From positions 248,001 through 312,000 of the forward strand of contig CBDBCU010000005.1 of NCBI GenBank assembly GCA_965203435.1: 64,000 nt of DNA, read 5' to 3'. Under the pieces are notes generated by a model. It was not told the DNA's origin and searched no databases. It was given only the letters and a program-made list of their open reading frames with translations. Both the position numbers and the translations under genes were made by a program. The DNA comes from CBDBCU01 sp965203435. Lineage in GTDB: Bacteria > Chloroflexota > Dehalococcoidia > Lucifugimonadales > UBA3495. This document shows positions 49,249 through 57,880 of the stretch, piece after piece; positions within the stretch are counted from its first letter, which is position 1, and each line of letters starts with the position of its first letter.

Positions 49249-50376
49249 ATGGCTACTACCAAGAAAGACCCGGTGCTGGTAGTTTTGCAGTTGACCGGGG
49301 GCAACGACTACCTGAACACCGTCATCCCCTACACCGACCCCCGCTATCGGGACAATCGCCCGGCCGTGGGCGTCCCGGAGGAGAAAATCCTCAAGCTGAA
49401 CGACAAAGTCGGCCTGCACCCCACGATGGGGCCGATGCAGTCCCTCTTTGACCAGGGCAAGCTGGCGATTCTGCATGGCGTCGGCTATGCCAACTCCCCC
49501 CGCTCCCACTTCCGCTCCATGGACATCTGGCACACCTGCGAGCCGGACAAGCTGGGCACCGAGGGCTGGCTGGGCCGGGCCACCAAGGAAATCGATCCCC
49601 ACAAGGAAAATGTGGTCACCACCGTCAGCTTTGGCCCCAGCCTGCCCCGGGCCCTGGCCCTGCCCGGCGTTCCGGTGGCCTGCGTCGACGACCTGGAATC
49701 CTTTGGCCTGCTGACCGGCATCAACGAAGTCGAGCAGCGGGACAAAATCCTTGACCGCTTTACCCGCCTCTATTCCCCCACCATCGGCCGGGGCGCGGTG
49801 ATGGATTATCTGGGCCAGACCGGGCTGGATTCGATGAAAGCCGCCGACATCCTGAAAGCGGCCCCGGAACAGTATTCCTCCAGCGTGGAATACCCGGACA
49901 CCACCATTGCCAGCAAGCTCAAGGGCATTGCCCAAGTGCATCAGGCCAACCTGGGGACGCGGATTTTCTACTGCGATCACGGCAGCTTTGACAGCCACTC
50001 CAATCAGATTGGGATGCACGACAAGCTGTGGCTGGATGTGTCCCAGGGGGTGGAGAGTTTCTTTGACGACCTGCGGGAAAACGGCGCGGCGGACAATGTG
50101 ATTATGCTGATGTTCACCGAGTTCGGGCGCCGGGTGCATGACAACGGCTCCGGCACGGATCACGGGGCCGGCGGCGTGGCCTTTGTCCTGGGCGAAGGGG
50201 TCAAGGGCGGCGAGTACGGGGAATATCCCTCCACCCGCCCGGAGGATTTGGAACAGGGCGACCTGGTGCCGAACCTGGACTTCCGCAGCGTCTATACCGC
50301 CATCGCCGAGGATTGGCTGGGCCTGGACGCCCAACCCCTGGTCGGCGGCGTCTTTGAGAAACCCAAGTTCCTGTAG
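49249..50376 (+). CDS. DUF1501 family protein
   Basis: 375 residues of the alkaline-phosphatase-like/sulfatase-like DUF1501 fold. VVLQLTGGNDYLNTVIPY opens the domain, and SPRSHFRSMDIWHTCEP, CDHGSFDSHSNQIGMHDKLW and MFTEFGRRVHDNGSGTDHGAGG are the diagnostic metal-site-like motifs. No twin-arginine or Sec signal is present, although many members have one. A GGAGGAAG site precedes the ATG. It is the partner of the DUF1800 gene; the shared promoter is at 47428. Confidence 0.92.
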   Translation: MATTKKDPVLVVLQLTGGNDYLNTVIPYTDPRYRDNRPAVGVPEEKILKLNDKVGLHPTMGPMQSLFDQGKLAILHGVGYANSPRSHFRSMDIWHTCEPDKLGTEGWLGRATKEIDPHKENVVTTVSFGPSLPRALALPGVPVACVDDLESFGLLTGINEVEQRDKILDRFTRLYSPTIGRGAVMDYLGQTGLDSMKAADILKAAPEQYSSSVEYPDTTIASKLKGIAQVHQANLGTRIFYCDHGSFDSHSNQIGMHDKLWLDVSQGVESFFDDLRENGAADNVIMLMFTEFGRRVHDNGSGTDHGAGGVAFVLGEGVKGGEYGEYPSTRPEDLEQGDLVPNLDFRSVYTAIAEDWLGLDAQPLVGGVFEKPKFL

Positions 50377-50479
50377 GGGATGGGGGCGGCTTGGCTTGCC
50401 GCCCGGCCCCGGTCTAAAGGGATGCCGGCTTGGCGGACAATAGCCGGCATCCCTATCGGAAAACAAAGGAGGGCGCAGG

Positions 50480-50914
50480 ATGGTTGTGAAAAGGGCGCCG
50501 TGGCTCCCTGCGGGTATGGTTGTGGCGGCAAAGGCGCAGCAAAGCCCTGGGGATAAGGTGACTTTCAGCGTGGAAATCGGCGTCGGCAACCGGAACGGCG
50601 GCCCGCTGACCCCGGTGACGGCGGTCGTCAATTCCAGCGTCGTTGACTCGATCCTGCCGGCGTCCCTGCTGAAAGGGCTCGGCGTGCAGCCGATGGAACG
50701 GGATACTTTTGTCCTGCCCGACGGCAGCTTGGTAGAGTACGAAATCGGGCCGGCGCGGATTGCCCTGGACGGGCAGGAACAGCCTTGCATGGTAGTATTC
50801 GGCCCGGAGGACTGGTATCAGCTGGGGTCCCTGGCCCTGGATTTTTTCCATCTGGTGGTGGATCCGGTGGAGCGGAAACTGGTACGCCGGGTAATGTACG
50901 CCCGGGCGCTCTAA
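50480..50914 (+). CDS. retropepsin-like protein that has lost the catalytic Asp
   Basis: 144 residues. The region VTFSVEIGVGNRNGGPLTPV is almost identical to the next gene, but where that has AIVDTGAFNSMFPAALLKGLG this reads AVVNSSVVDSILPASLLKGLG: the catalytic DTG is replaced by NSS. The C-terminal element YQLGSLALDFFHLVVDP is preserved. The fold is therefore probably intact but proteolysis lost. It has an N-terminal extension (MVVKRAPW...) with a weak hydrophobic stretch, a good ribosome site (AAAGGAGGG) and an undamaged frame, arguing against simple decay. Confidence 0.75.
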   Translation: MVVKRAPWLPAGMVVAAKAQQSPGDKVTFSVEIGVGNRNGGPLTPVTAVVNSSVVDSILPASLLKGLGVQPMERDTFVLPDGSLVEYEIGPARIALDGQEQPCMVVFGPEDWYQLGSLALDFFHLVVDPVERKLVRRVMYARAL

Positions 50915-50986
50915 CCCCGGCCGGCCGCCGGGCCGGAAAGCGGCGGAAAGGCGCGGGACGGTTACGGAAAGGCGCAGCGGAGGGCT

Positions 50987-51364
50987 ATGGCAACTTTCAG
51001 CGTGGAAATCGGCGTCGGCAACCGGAACGCCGGCCCGCTGACCCCGGTGTCGGCTATTGTCGACACCGGCGCCTTTAATTCGATGTTCCCGGCCGCCCTC
51101 CTGAAAGGGCTTGGCTTGGAGCCTACGGGTCGGGAGGCTTACGCTCTGGCCGACGGGAGCAAGGTGGAGTACGAAGTCGGTAGGGCGCGGATTGGCTTAG
51201 ACCGGCGGGAAATGGATTGCCCGGTGGTATTCGGCCCGGAGGATCAGTATCTGCTGGGAGCCACGGCCTTGGCGGCTTTCCGTGTGCTGGTAGATCCTGA
51301 AGATCGGCAACTGTTGCGAAAGCCGCCGCGCGGCCAGCCCCTCTACCTAAGACCGATCTCCTAG
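50987..51364 (+). CDS. retropepsin-like aspartic protease
   Basis: 125 residues. SAIVDTGAFNSMFPAALLKG holds the catalytic DTG at about 24-26, ALADGSKVEYEVG the flap region and LLGATALAAFRVLVD the C-terminal element. Its first 17 codons are nearly identical at DNA level to part of the preceding catalytically dead gene, so the two arose by tandem duplication. A weak GGAG-like site precedes the ATG. It may pair as homodimer, or heterodimer with the dead paralogue. Confidence 0.8.
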   Translation: MATFSVEIGVGNRNAGPLTPVSAIVDTGAFNSMFPAALLKGLGLEPTGREAYALADGSKVEYEVGRARIGLDRREMDCPVVFGPEDQYLLGATALAAFRVLVDPEDRQLLRKPPRGQPLYLRPIS

Positions 51365-51424
51365 CCGGGAAACGGCAAAGGTTGCGGAATGGTATCGGCA
51401 AAATTGCAGATCAAGGAGCCGAGT

Positions 51425-51787
51425 ATGGGCGAGTTCACCGTGGCCGTGGGTATCAGCCGCTATCCCGGTAGCGGCCCGGCGGCCCGGGTAGTGGCCCTGG
51501 TCGACACCGGCGCCACCCATTCCACCTTTCCCGAATCCTTGATGTCCCGCCTTAATGTGCCAGCGGCGGAACGGCGGCGGTACAGCTTGGGCGACGGGCG
51601 GGAAGTAGAGTATTCCTACGGCATTGCCAACCTCGAGCTGGACGGGCGTACTATTCCTTGCCCGGTAACTTTTGGCGCTGAGGAGCAGTATCTGTTGGGC
51701 GCCAGCACCCTGGAGTGTTTCGAGTTGATGGTGGATCCCATTGGCTACGCACTGATTCCCCGAAAACTGCTGACCGGGGAAATCTGA
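51425..51787 (+). CDS. retropepsin-like aspartic protease, third in tandem
   Basis: 120 residues. VALVDTGATHSTFPESLMSR (catalytic DTG), YSLGDGREVEYSYG, and LLGASTLECFELMVDPIGYALIP. More distant from the two preceding genes than they are from each other. AAGGAG (51413-51418) is 6 nt before ATG 51425. Lies between the protease pair and the NHL protein in the same operon. Confidence 0.8.
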   Translation: MGEFTVAVGISRYPGSGPAARVVALVDTGATHSTFPESLMSRLNVPAAERRRYSLGDGREVEYSYGIANLELDGRTIPCPVTFGAEEQYLLGASTLECFELMVDPIGYALIPRKLLTGEI

Positions 51788-51920
51788 CCCGGCCGCCTTT
51801 CCCGCAAAGCCGGCGGCCGGGCCGTACCATCCCGAACCCTCCGGTATCCCAATCCCGGTATCCCAATTTGCCTTCCCCAAATGGGGGGGTAAAAATCCGA
51901 AAAGCAACGGAGAAAACGCT

Positions 51921-52991
51921 ATGCTTACGCAGGTAGCAGCCGGACGCACTTACGATTACAGCCACTCGGTCGGCCGGGGGGCGCAGTCCGGGATGGGCTT
52001 CAGCCAGCCGGTGGCCGCCGCCCTGGGGCCGGACAACTTGGTCTATGTCGCCAATCGCGGCAGCGAGGGCATCAGCAATGTTGCCTGGAACCGCACCGGC
52101 TACGGGGCCCGGGTGTCCCAACTGACCGTGGGCGCCGAGGGGGGCCAAGAGGAGTTTATCGGCGAGTTCGCCAAGTACGGCAACGGCAGCGGCGAGTTCA
52201 TCTGGGCCTCGGGCATCGTCACCGACAGCCAGGGCCGCATCTATGTTTCCGACGAGTGGCTGAACCTCATTTCCGTCTATGACGCCGCGGGCAATTTCCT
52301 CACCCGCTGGAGTTCCCTGGAATCCGAGGACGGCCAGCCGCACGGCGCGGCCGGCTTGGCGATTGACGCCGCCGACCGCCTCTATGTCAGCGATGGCCGC
52401 AGTCACCAGATCCGCCAGTTCAGCAAGGAGGGTCAGTTCCTGGCCGGCTGGGGGGAGTTCGGCGCGGGCAAAGGCCAGTTCAATGCCCCCTGGGGTTTGA
52501 CCGTGGATGCGGCCGGCAGTGTCTATGTGGCCGACCACCGCAATCATCGGGTCCAGAAGTTCACCGCCGAGGGCCAATGGCTGGCTCAGTTCGGCAATCC
52601 CGGCAGCGGCCGGGGACAACTGCATCTGCCGACCTGCGTGGCCGTGGATCCGGAGGGGGATGTGTATGTGGCCGACTGGAGCGACAACGGGCAGCATCCG
52701 GGGCGGGTGCATATCTATGACGCCCAGGGGGAGTTTATCCTCACCCTGATTGGCGATGCCCAGGAGCTTTCCCATTGGGCCAAGCTGACGGTGGACGCCA
52801 ACGCCGACTACATCAAGCGCCGCCGGGAAGTGGATATTCAGGGCCAGGAATCGGAATGGCGCTTTGCCCTGCCCACCGGCCTGCTCTATGATGGGGAACG
52901 GGGGCGGCTGCTGGTGGTGGACAGCCAGCGCAGCCGGCTTCAGATTTACAACAAGGTAGCCGGCTATATGGTGCCGCAGATGAACCTGTAG
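51921..52991 (+). CDS. NHL-repeat beta-propeller protein
   Basis: 356 residues forming a six-bladed NHL propeller: repeated units such as LAIDAADRLYVSDGRSHQIRQ, LTVDAAGSVYVADHRNHRVQ and VAVDPEGDVYVADWSDN (each shortened here), followed by FDA/WxxFG-type loops. No signal peptide or kinase domain. Such propellers bind proteins, RNA or carbohydrates. The last gene before a strong terminator, it closes the operon of DUF1800-DUF1501-retropepsins. The leader has ACGGAGAA about 9 nt before the ATG. Confidence 0.88.
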   Translation: MLTQVAAGRTYDYSHSVGRGAQSGMGFSQPVAAALGPDNLVYVANRGSEGISNVAWNRTGYGARVSQLTVGAEGGQEEFIGEFAKYGNGSGEFIWASGIVTDSQGRIYVSDEWLNLISVYDAAGNFLTRWSSLESEDGQPHGAAGLAIDAADRLYVSDGRSHQIRQFSKEGQFLAGWGEFGAGKGQFNAPWGLTVDAAGSVYVADHRNHRVQKFTAEGQWLAQFGNPGSGRGQLHLPTCVAVDPEGDVYVADWSDNGQHPGRVHIYDAQGEFILTLIGDAQELSHWAKLTVDANADYIKRRREVDIQGQESEWRFALPTGLLYDGERGRLLVVDSQRSRLQIYNKVAGYMVPQMNL

Positions 52992-53018
52992 CCCCAACCG
53001 GCGCGGCGGCAATTGGCG

Positions 53019-53054
53019 GGGGCGGGTTTATGCAAAAAACCCGCCCCGGTTTTT
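53019..53054 (+). terminator. strong intrinsic terminator
   Basis: GGGGCGGGTTT (53019-53029) pairs exactly with AAACCCGCCCC (53037-53047), followed by GGTTTTT. It ends the 47463-52991 transcription unit. Confidence 0.9.
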
Positions 53055-53069
53055 AGAGGAAAGGCGGTT

Positions 53070-53387
53070 ATGTCCCCGGAAACGGCGGAATACTACTTGC
53101 AATGGGCGGCGGATAATCCCGAGGCGCTATGCTCGGATCTGGCCCCGGAAATTCTGGAGTGGTGCGCGGCCGAGGCGGAACCTACCGCCTTTATGGAGGA
53201 GTTTCTGGCCGCCGGCCATACCCAATGGCTGTTGCGGCGCTACCGCCGCCGGCTGCCGCAACAGCAGGTCAACAACAACATCCTGCGCTTGTGGCTGCGG
53301 GCTACCCGCCTGCACACCGCCCGCCTGACCAACACCGCCGACCCGGATTGGGACCAGGAGTTTTTTTCGGTGGAGGGGATGGGGTAG
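53070..53387 (+). CDS. small hypothetical protein, helical
   Basis: 105 residues, acidic N-terminal half and basic middle (LLRRYRRRLPQQQVNNN), predicted all-helical. No recognised domain. AGAGGAAAG ribosome site directly after the terminator T-run, so its transcript must start within or be read through from the terminator. The last codons approach the convergent gene at 53408. Confidence 0.5.
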   Translation: MSPETAEYYLQWAADNPEALCSDLAPEILEWCAAEAEPTAFMEEFLAAGHTQWLLRRYRRRLPQQQVNNNILRLWLRATRLHTARLTNTADPDWDQEFFSVEGMG

Positions 53388-53407
53388 GGGGCGGGAGACC
53401 GGCAACG

Positions 53408-54001
53408 CTACCGGTTAGCGTCCTCCGGGTCAGGGACGCCGATGCGGCTGTGGAAGGCAAAATACCGCTGGATTAAATCGTGGATCCATATTGGCGGTAC
53501 TACGCCCAGCCGCTGCACCGTTTCAATTTCCAGGCACCGGTAGAGAAACTCGGTCGGCAAAGTGAACATCCGCTTGAAATCCAGATAAAGAGCAGGATGT
53601 TCCAAATCCGAATCATCCACTACTTTGCCCGGCGGCAATCGGTGATACCGCTCATCCTGGTTGCGTTGTACGCGGCGCCATAAGTCGCTCCTGAGGGCGT
53701 TATTCTCCCGGATTTCCGCCGCCGCGTACAAGTCGCAGCAATGGATATGCTGCAACCGGTGTGGCGACTGAGTTCCCTCTGACGCCGCTTGCCGGCTGGA
53801 AAAATCCGACAGCAAATCGCAATCGGGCGTCATTACTATCGCCCGCGGGTGATTTATCCAAGTGAAATCTACCGGCGAGGCGGGTTGAAGCGGCGCGCCG
53901 GGATTATCCGGCCGAGGCTCCAAGATACCGGCAAGGATTTCACCTTGTTGCAGCCGTTGCGGCATTTCCCCGCTGGGCGAGGGTTGAAATGCAAAGACCA
54001 C
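53408..54001 (-). CDS. hypothetical protein, third gene of TIGR04255 cassette
   Basis: 197 residues, soluble. IVMTPDCDLLSDF (about residues 55-67) resembles the 'TPDCDL/SPSCDI' motif in several uncharacterised families near phage-resistance or polysaccharide genes; the rest is rich in Arg/Leu/Asp. GTG start 2 nt after the previous stop, with GAGGAC over the junction, so tightly coupled. I do not recognise its function. Confidence 0.55.
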   Translation of the reverse strand: MVFAFQPSPSGEMPQRLQQGEILAGILEPRPDNPGAPLQPASPVDFTWINHPRAIVMTPDCDLLSDFSSRQAASEGTQSPHRLQHIHCCDLYAAAEIRENNALRSDLWRRVQRNQDERYHRLPPGKVVDDSDLEHPALYLDFKRMFTLPTEFLYRCLEIETVQRLGVVPPIWIHDLIQRYFAFHSRIGVPDPEDANR

Positions 54002-54003
54002 GC

Positions 54004-54420
54004 CTAGTCCTCAGCAAGTACCAAGTCCGGCCGGGTCATATAACCGCTTACGGAGCCGGTAACTTTGGTGGGTTCAGCCTTTGGGGGCAACGCGGGGAGG
54101 AATTGTGCCTCGTGGTAATACCTAAGGCACTCTATCGTCGTCTCAAAGTTTTCGTCGACCCCCTCGCGCGGCATGAGCAGGACCGCCAAGCAGGTCAGAA
54201 CCCGCTTTCTCGTATCCGCGTCGTTGCCTGCGATGCCAAAGGAAGTGCGCCCGCCGCCGGACGCAAAGAACGCGCTAAACTCCGGATAACTCGTGTCAAG
54301 CGTATCTTGACCGGCGCTAAACCCGGTGGGGGCCGAGGGCGTCCCGTAGATTGCGGGATATTGCCCACCGGAAAAGGTAGCCGCTCCACCGGTTGAAACG
54401 ATCCAAGGTTGCGAAAGCAT
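54004..54420 (-). CDS. hypothetical protein, middle gene of TIGR04255 cassette
   Basis: 138 residues with no recognised domain. The N-terminal half is Gly/Ser/Thr/Ala-rich (ATFSGGQYPAIYGTPSAPTG); the C-terminal half is helical (DTRKRVLTCLAVLLMP, TTIECLRYYHEAQFL). ATG 54420 follows AGGAG at 11 nt. It overlaps the end of the TIGR04255 gene by about 104 bp in another frame, an unusually long overlap, and abuts the third gene. Confidence 0.5.
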   Translation of the reverse strand: MLSQPWIVSTGGAATFSGGQYPAIYGTPSAPTGFSAGQDTLDTSYPEFSAFFASGGGRTSFGIAGNDADTRKRVLTCLAVLLMPREGVDENFETTIECLRYYHEAQFLPALPPKAEPTKVTGSVSGYMTRPDLVLAED

Positions 54421-55099
54421 CTTTCGGGCTGCTCCTTGCGTTAGTTTGGAAATCCGCGTCAATCAGGTAGGCTTGGCCGCCGGATTGATCCTCAGCCAGT
54501 CCGTGTTGCACTTTGACGATCCCGCCCTCCACATCCGGGATTTTGAGCTCCGTCACGGACTGAAACCCTTGTACGGCTCTCGATAGGTCAGGGTCGCCCA
54601 GCAACCCGCTGAAGGACGGGTTAAGCAACTCGAGCCAGGGAACTTCAGCCAGCCCATAGTTGTCGCGGACCAAGAGGTCGATATACCGCAGTCCAATGCG
54701 GGTATAGAAAGCCGGGCGGTAGGTATCCCGGAAAACCTGCTCGGCGAACTCCAAATTGCCGCGAAAGTTTTCCCACCGGCCATAGCCCTTTTCGGACAAG
54801 GCGATGAACTCTTGGGTCAAGGAAATAGACCGGTTCCGGTCCTCCGTAAAGAAATGGTGTTCCGGCTGCTGCGGAATAGGCGGCATCGGAAACGGAAGCC
54901 CGGCCAGCAAATCGCTGAGCTCCTTGGGAATGCCCGGGCTCTTTTGCTCATACCAAGGGTAATCGCCCCGGACCGCATTTTGGAACTGCGCCGGGCTGTT
55001 GGCGGCGATCTCCAGGATAGCCGGGTATCGGATTTGACAGATAACCCCGGTCAAGGGGTTGTTGTCATAGACTTCGCGTGGGCTGGGCGGGAAAGGCAT
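54317..55099 (-). CDS. TIGR04255 family protein
   Basis: 260 residues. NNPLTGVICQIRYPAILEIA near the N-terminus, FYTRIGLRYIDLL in the middle and a C-terminal helix FNRWSGYLFRWAISRNLRDALG give the TIGR04255 pattern. Members are scattered among bacteria and archaea, typically in two- or three-gene cassettes, with no known activity. First gene of the cassette (order: this, 54004-54420, 53408-54001). No ribosome site is obvious at the ATG; a possible promoter lies in the AT-rich TATATTATA segment near 55130-55145. Confidence 0.8.
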   Translation of the reverse strand: MPFPPSPREVYDNNPLTGVICQIRYPAILEIAANSPAQFQNAVRGDYPWYEQKSPGIPKELSDLLAGLPFPMPPIPQQPEHHFFTEDRNRSISLTQEFIALSEKGYGRWENFRGNLEFAEQVFRDTYRPAFYTRIGLRYIDLLVRDNYGLAEVPWLELLNPSFSGLLGDPDLSRAVQGFQSVTELKIPDVEGGIVKVQHGLAEDQSGGQAYLIDADFQTNARSSPKDAFATLDRFNRWSGYLFRWAISRNLRDALGPHRV

Positions 55100-55177
55100 A
55101 CCAAATCACTACCCCGGCTGAGTTCCGTACCTTATATTATATTAGCACACGCCTTGTCAACCGGCAAGGCAAAGCCC

Positions 55178-56704
55178 TTAGTTCGTTTCCGGGATGCCCC
55201 CCAACTCCCCCACCAATTCCGCCAAGGCCGCCGGCAGTTGGTCGCAGGGGACATTTTCCCGGATTTTTACCGGAGCCACTGACCCGGAATCCGCCAGGCG
55301 GCCGTTGCGGAATATGTCGGCGGCGGCGATTACCTGCCCGTCAATACGGGCTTTTTTGCCCAGGATGCCTAGGTCGGCCAGGGCATGATTGCCGCAGGCG
55401 TTGGGGCAGCCGGACCAGTGGATCGTCCAGGAGGGGGCATCAACGCCGGCTTTTTGCAATCGCTGTTCCAAATCCCGGGCCGTTTGCAAGGCCAGCTCCT
55501 TGGTATCCACCTGGGCAAAGTGGCAGTAGTCAATGCCGGTGCAACTGACCAGGCCGCGCTTTAGCGGCGTCGGTTCCGGTTGCAATTCCCGCAGCAAAGG
55601 CTCTTGCCGGAAAGCCGGCAGGGCAACATCCGGCAGATTGGGAATAATCAGGTTCTGGCCGATGGTCAGGCGGATTTCGCCGTTGCCATATTCATCAGCC
55701 AGCCGCGCCGTTTCCCGCAGCTGGTCGGCGGTGATGCGGCCTACCGGCACGGCCAAGCCGGCGTAGTGCAGCCCCGGCTGCCGCTGGGGATGAATCCCCA
55801 GATGGTCGGCGGGATGGGGCATGGCATCGGCCGGCAAAAGGGCCGCCGTCCCGGCCGGAGGCAGGGCATAGCCGGCCCGCTTTTCCAGTTCCCGGCGGAA
55901 ACGGTCCACTCCCCAGTCCTCCAGCAGAAAAGCCAGGCGGGCCTTGTTGCGGGCCTCCCGATGCCCATAATCCCGATACAGCAGGGTAATGTGGCTGCAC
56001 AGCTGGGCCGCCTCCTCCGGGGTTACGAATACATCCAAGGGGACGGCCGGGTGGAAACCGCCGGAGCCCTGCTTGCCGCCCACGGCCACATTGAAACCCT
56101 TGACCGCCGCGCCCTCCCGGTTCTGAACCGCCGGGGTCAAGGCAATATCCTGGGTCAGGGCCGGGCAGCACTGATCCAGGCAGGCGGTAATGACCACATT
56201 GAACTTGCGCGGCAGGTTGGTGTATTCCCGATTGCCCAGGAACAAGGCGGTGTAGGCCCGGGCGGCCGGGCCGGCGTCAAAAAGTTCGTTGGGGGTCAGG
56301 CCGGAAACCGGGCAGCCCACCACGCCGCGGATGTTGTCCATGCCGGTTTGCAGGGATACCAGGTTGACGGCATCCAGCCGCCGCCAGATTTCCGCCACCT
56401 GGTCGATGCCGAACCAGCGCAGTTGCAGCTGCTGGCGGGTAGTAAGGTCGGCGAAATCCTTGCCGAAATCCCGGCTGAGGTCGGCGATGGCGCGGAATTG
56501 GGCGGCGTTGCTGACGCCGTGGGTAAAGCGGAGCCGCATCATAAAACTGCCCGGAGTCTGGCGGCGGAAAAAGACGCCCAGCCACTTCAGCCGTTCCTTG
56601 TCGCCGTCATCAATCGTTTCCCAGCCCTCCCGGGCATAGCGGGGCAAATCCGCCAGGGTATCCAACCCGTCCTTTTCCCGCTTGTAATCCTCAATCTTGT
56701 TCAT
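55178..56704 (-). CDS. nirA: ferredoxin-nitrite/sulfite reductase (siroheme, 4Fe-4S)
   Basis: 508 residues, two tandem NIR_SIR half-domains. SCTGIDYCHFAQ and SGCPNACGNHALADLG give the four cysteines binding the coupled siroheme/4Fe-4S centre. MRLRFTHGVSNAAQFRAIAD and DLTTRQQLQLRWFGI belong to the ferrodoxin-type half. Ferredoxin-nitrite reductases and assimilatory sulfite reductases share these motifs, so the substrate (nitrite, six electrons to ammonium, or sulfite) is undecided; the overall pattern is closer to NirA. CAGGAGAG is 7 nt before the ATG and TATAAT lies at 56762-56757. No siroheme synthase or transporter is adjacent. Confidence 0.88.
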   Translation of the reverse strand: MNKIEDYKREKDGLDTLADLPRYAREGWETIDDGDKERLKWLGVFFRRQTPGSFMMRLRFTHGVSNAAQFRAIADLSRDFGKDFADLTTRQQLQLRWFGIDQVAEIWRRLDAVNLVSLQTGMDNIRGVVGCPVSGLTPNELFDAGPAARAYTALFLGNREYTNLPRKFNVVITACLDQCCPALTQDIALTPAVQNREGAAVKGFNVAVGGKQGSGGFHPAVPLDVFVTPEEAAQLCSHITLLYRDYGHREARNKARLAFLLEDWGVDRFRRELEKRAGYALPPAGTAALLPADAMPHPADHLGIHPQRQPGLHYAGLAVPVGRITADQLRETARLADEYGNGEIRLTIGQNLIIPNLPDVALPAFRQEPLLRELQPEPTPLKRGLVSCTGIDYCHFAQVDTKELALQTARDLEQRLQKAGVDAPSWTIHWSGCPNACGNHALADLGILGKKARIDGQVIAAADIFRNGRLADSGSVAPVKIRENVPCDQLPAALAELVGELGGIPETN

Positions 56705-56842
56705 CCGACAAACTCTCCTGGCGGATTTTCAGGCAAACCCGGCATTGTTTCCTATAATTATACACCGAAACCGGTTGCTGTGCCATTGGGGGGATAGGTG
56801 GGGAATTGGGAAAATCCGGCCGATAGTCAAGCGGCGGGCGGG

Positions 56843-57535
56843 CTAACGGATTACCGGGTAATAGGGCGGCCCCCAGTCAATTTCCGGGTGTTCCAGCATC
56901 AGATTGATGAAAGCCGGGATCATAAAGGCCATTATTTCGGACCCATCCCGCACCTGCCGCCGATTGACGCTGCTGTTCCAAGTGGCGCCGCCATGAACCA
57001 GCTGATTGCGGAGGACATAGAGGCGATTGAACAGGTTAATCAGGATGGTTATGGCGTCCTCCCGGTTAAGGGCATCGCCCACATCCTTATTATACTGGGC
57101 AAAACGGCTCTCCCAATTATCGCCGCGCTGCTTGCCGTTGTAAAAATCCCAAAAGGGCTGGAACACAAACTTGTTCAGCAGCAAGGGGCGGATTGACCGG
57201 TGAAAGCGATGCAAGACGGCATCGCTAATCAAGCCGTCTTGGTCCAGGGCGACGATTTTGCGGAAGTAGTCGTTGAAATGGCGGCGTTCCGCGCCGCTCG
57301 GTTCGCTGAAAGGATCGTCAAAGGCAAAGGCAATATCGGCGGCGTAGGCGGCGTTGAAAGCAATCCAGTAAAAGATAAAGGCGGCGTCCGGGTCGTCCGT
57401 TTCCCGTTCGGCCCGTTCTAGCCAGCTGATAGCCCGGCGCAACCGCAGGCCCAAATCGCTGGTGTCGTCGGGACGGAAAAGATGGGCGCGCTTGGTTTCC
57501 AGTTCTTGATAAGTTAAACCGAAAGGCGGCGTCAC
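56843..57535 (-). CDS. HEPN-domain protein (RxxxxH)
   Basis: 230 residues, mostly helical. LNRLYVLRNQLVHGGATWNS contains RNQLVH, the R-N-x3-H (RxxxxH) motif of HEPN RNases found in toxins and defence systems. The remainder, with FIFYWIAFNAAYAADIAFAF near residue 53, resembles Apea-like HEPN proteins. It lies downstream of two small membrane mini-proteins on the same strand, but I see no antitoxin (MNT) gene. Activity is therefore inferred from the motif only. Confidence 0.72.
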   Translation of the reverse strand: MTPPFGLTYQELETKRAHLFRPDDTSDLGLRLRRAISWLERAERETDDPDAAFIFYWIAFNAAYAADIAFAFDDPFSEPSGAERRHFNDYFRKIVALDQDGLISDAVLHRFHRSIRPLLLNKFVFQPFWDFYNGKQRGDNWESRFAQYNKDVGDALNREDAITILINLFNRLYVLRNQLVHGGATWNSSVNRRQVRDGSEIMAFMIPAFINLMLEHPEIDWGPPYYPVIR

Positions 57536-57595
57536 GGCGCTACTCCTCTTTCCTCAGGACTTTCGGCCGGCCCGGCCTTTGGCCGGCGGGTCGGG

Positions 57596-57826
57596 TCAGG
57601 AACCGGAACTCATCCGAATTGCAAAGAGAATCACCGTCCCCACCAAACCCATTTGGGTAGTGATGATGGCGCCGCCGATCACCCAACCGGCCAGCATCAT
57701 CCGGTCGATCCGCTCGATGATTTGCTGCTGGCCGGCTTTCAGGTCCGGCAAGGTTTTGCTCTGCTCGTCGAGCCGGCCTTCCAGATAGCCTTGATTGCGG
57801 GCGGTTTCCGCGTCCACGGTGGTCAT
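57596..57826 (-). CDS. small coiled-coil membrane protein, shorter duplicate
   Basis: 76 residues: N-terminal TAETARNQGYLEGRLDEQSK-like helix (here DAETARNQGYLEGRLDEQSK), a short coiled coil and a C-terminal membrane hairpin MLAGWVIGGAIITTQMGLVG, VGTVILFAI. A tandem duplicate of 57881-58165 with about 18 residues of coiled coil missing (TNERTNERIDRLNERVD in the other copy). AGGAGGAGC ribosome site. Function unknown; the layout resembles XhlA-type or other small membrane-anchored coiled coils. Confidence 0.65.
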   Translation of the reverse strand: MTTVDAETARNQGYLEGRLDEQSKTLPDLKAGQQQIIERIDRMMLAGWVIGGAIITTQMGLVGTVILFAIRMSSGS

Positions 57827-57880
57827 TTTTGCTCCTCCTCAGGGCTTTCGGCCCGCCCGGCCTTTGGCCGCCGGGTGGGG

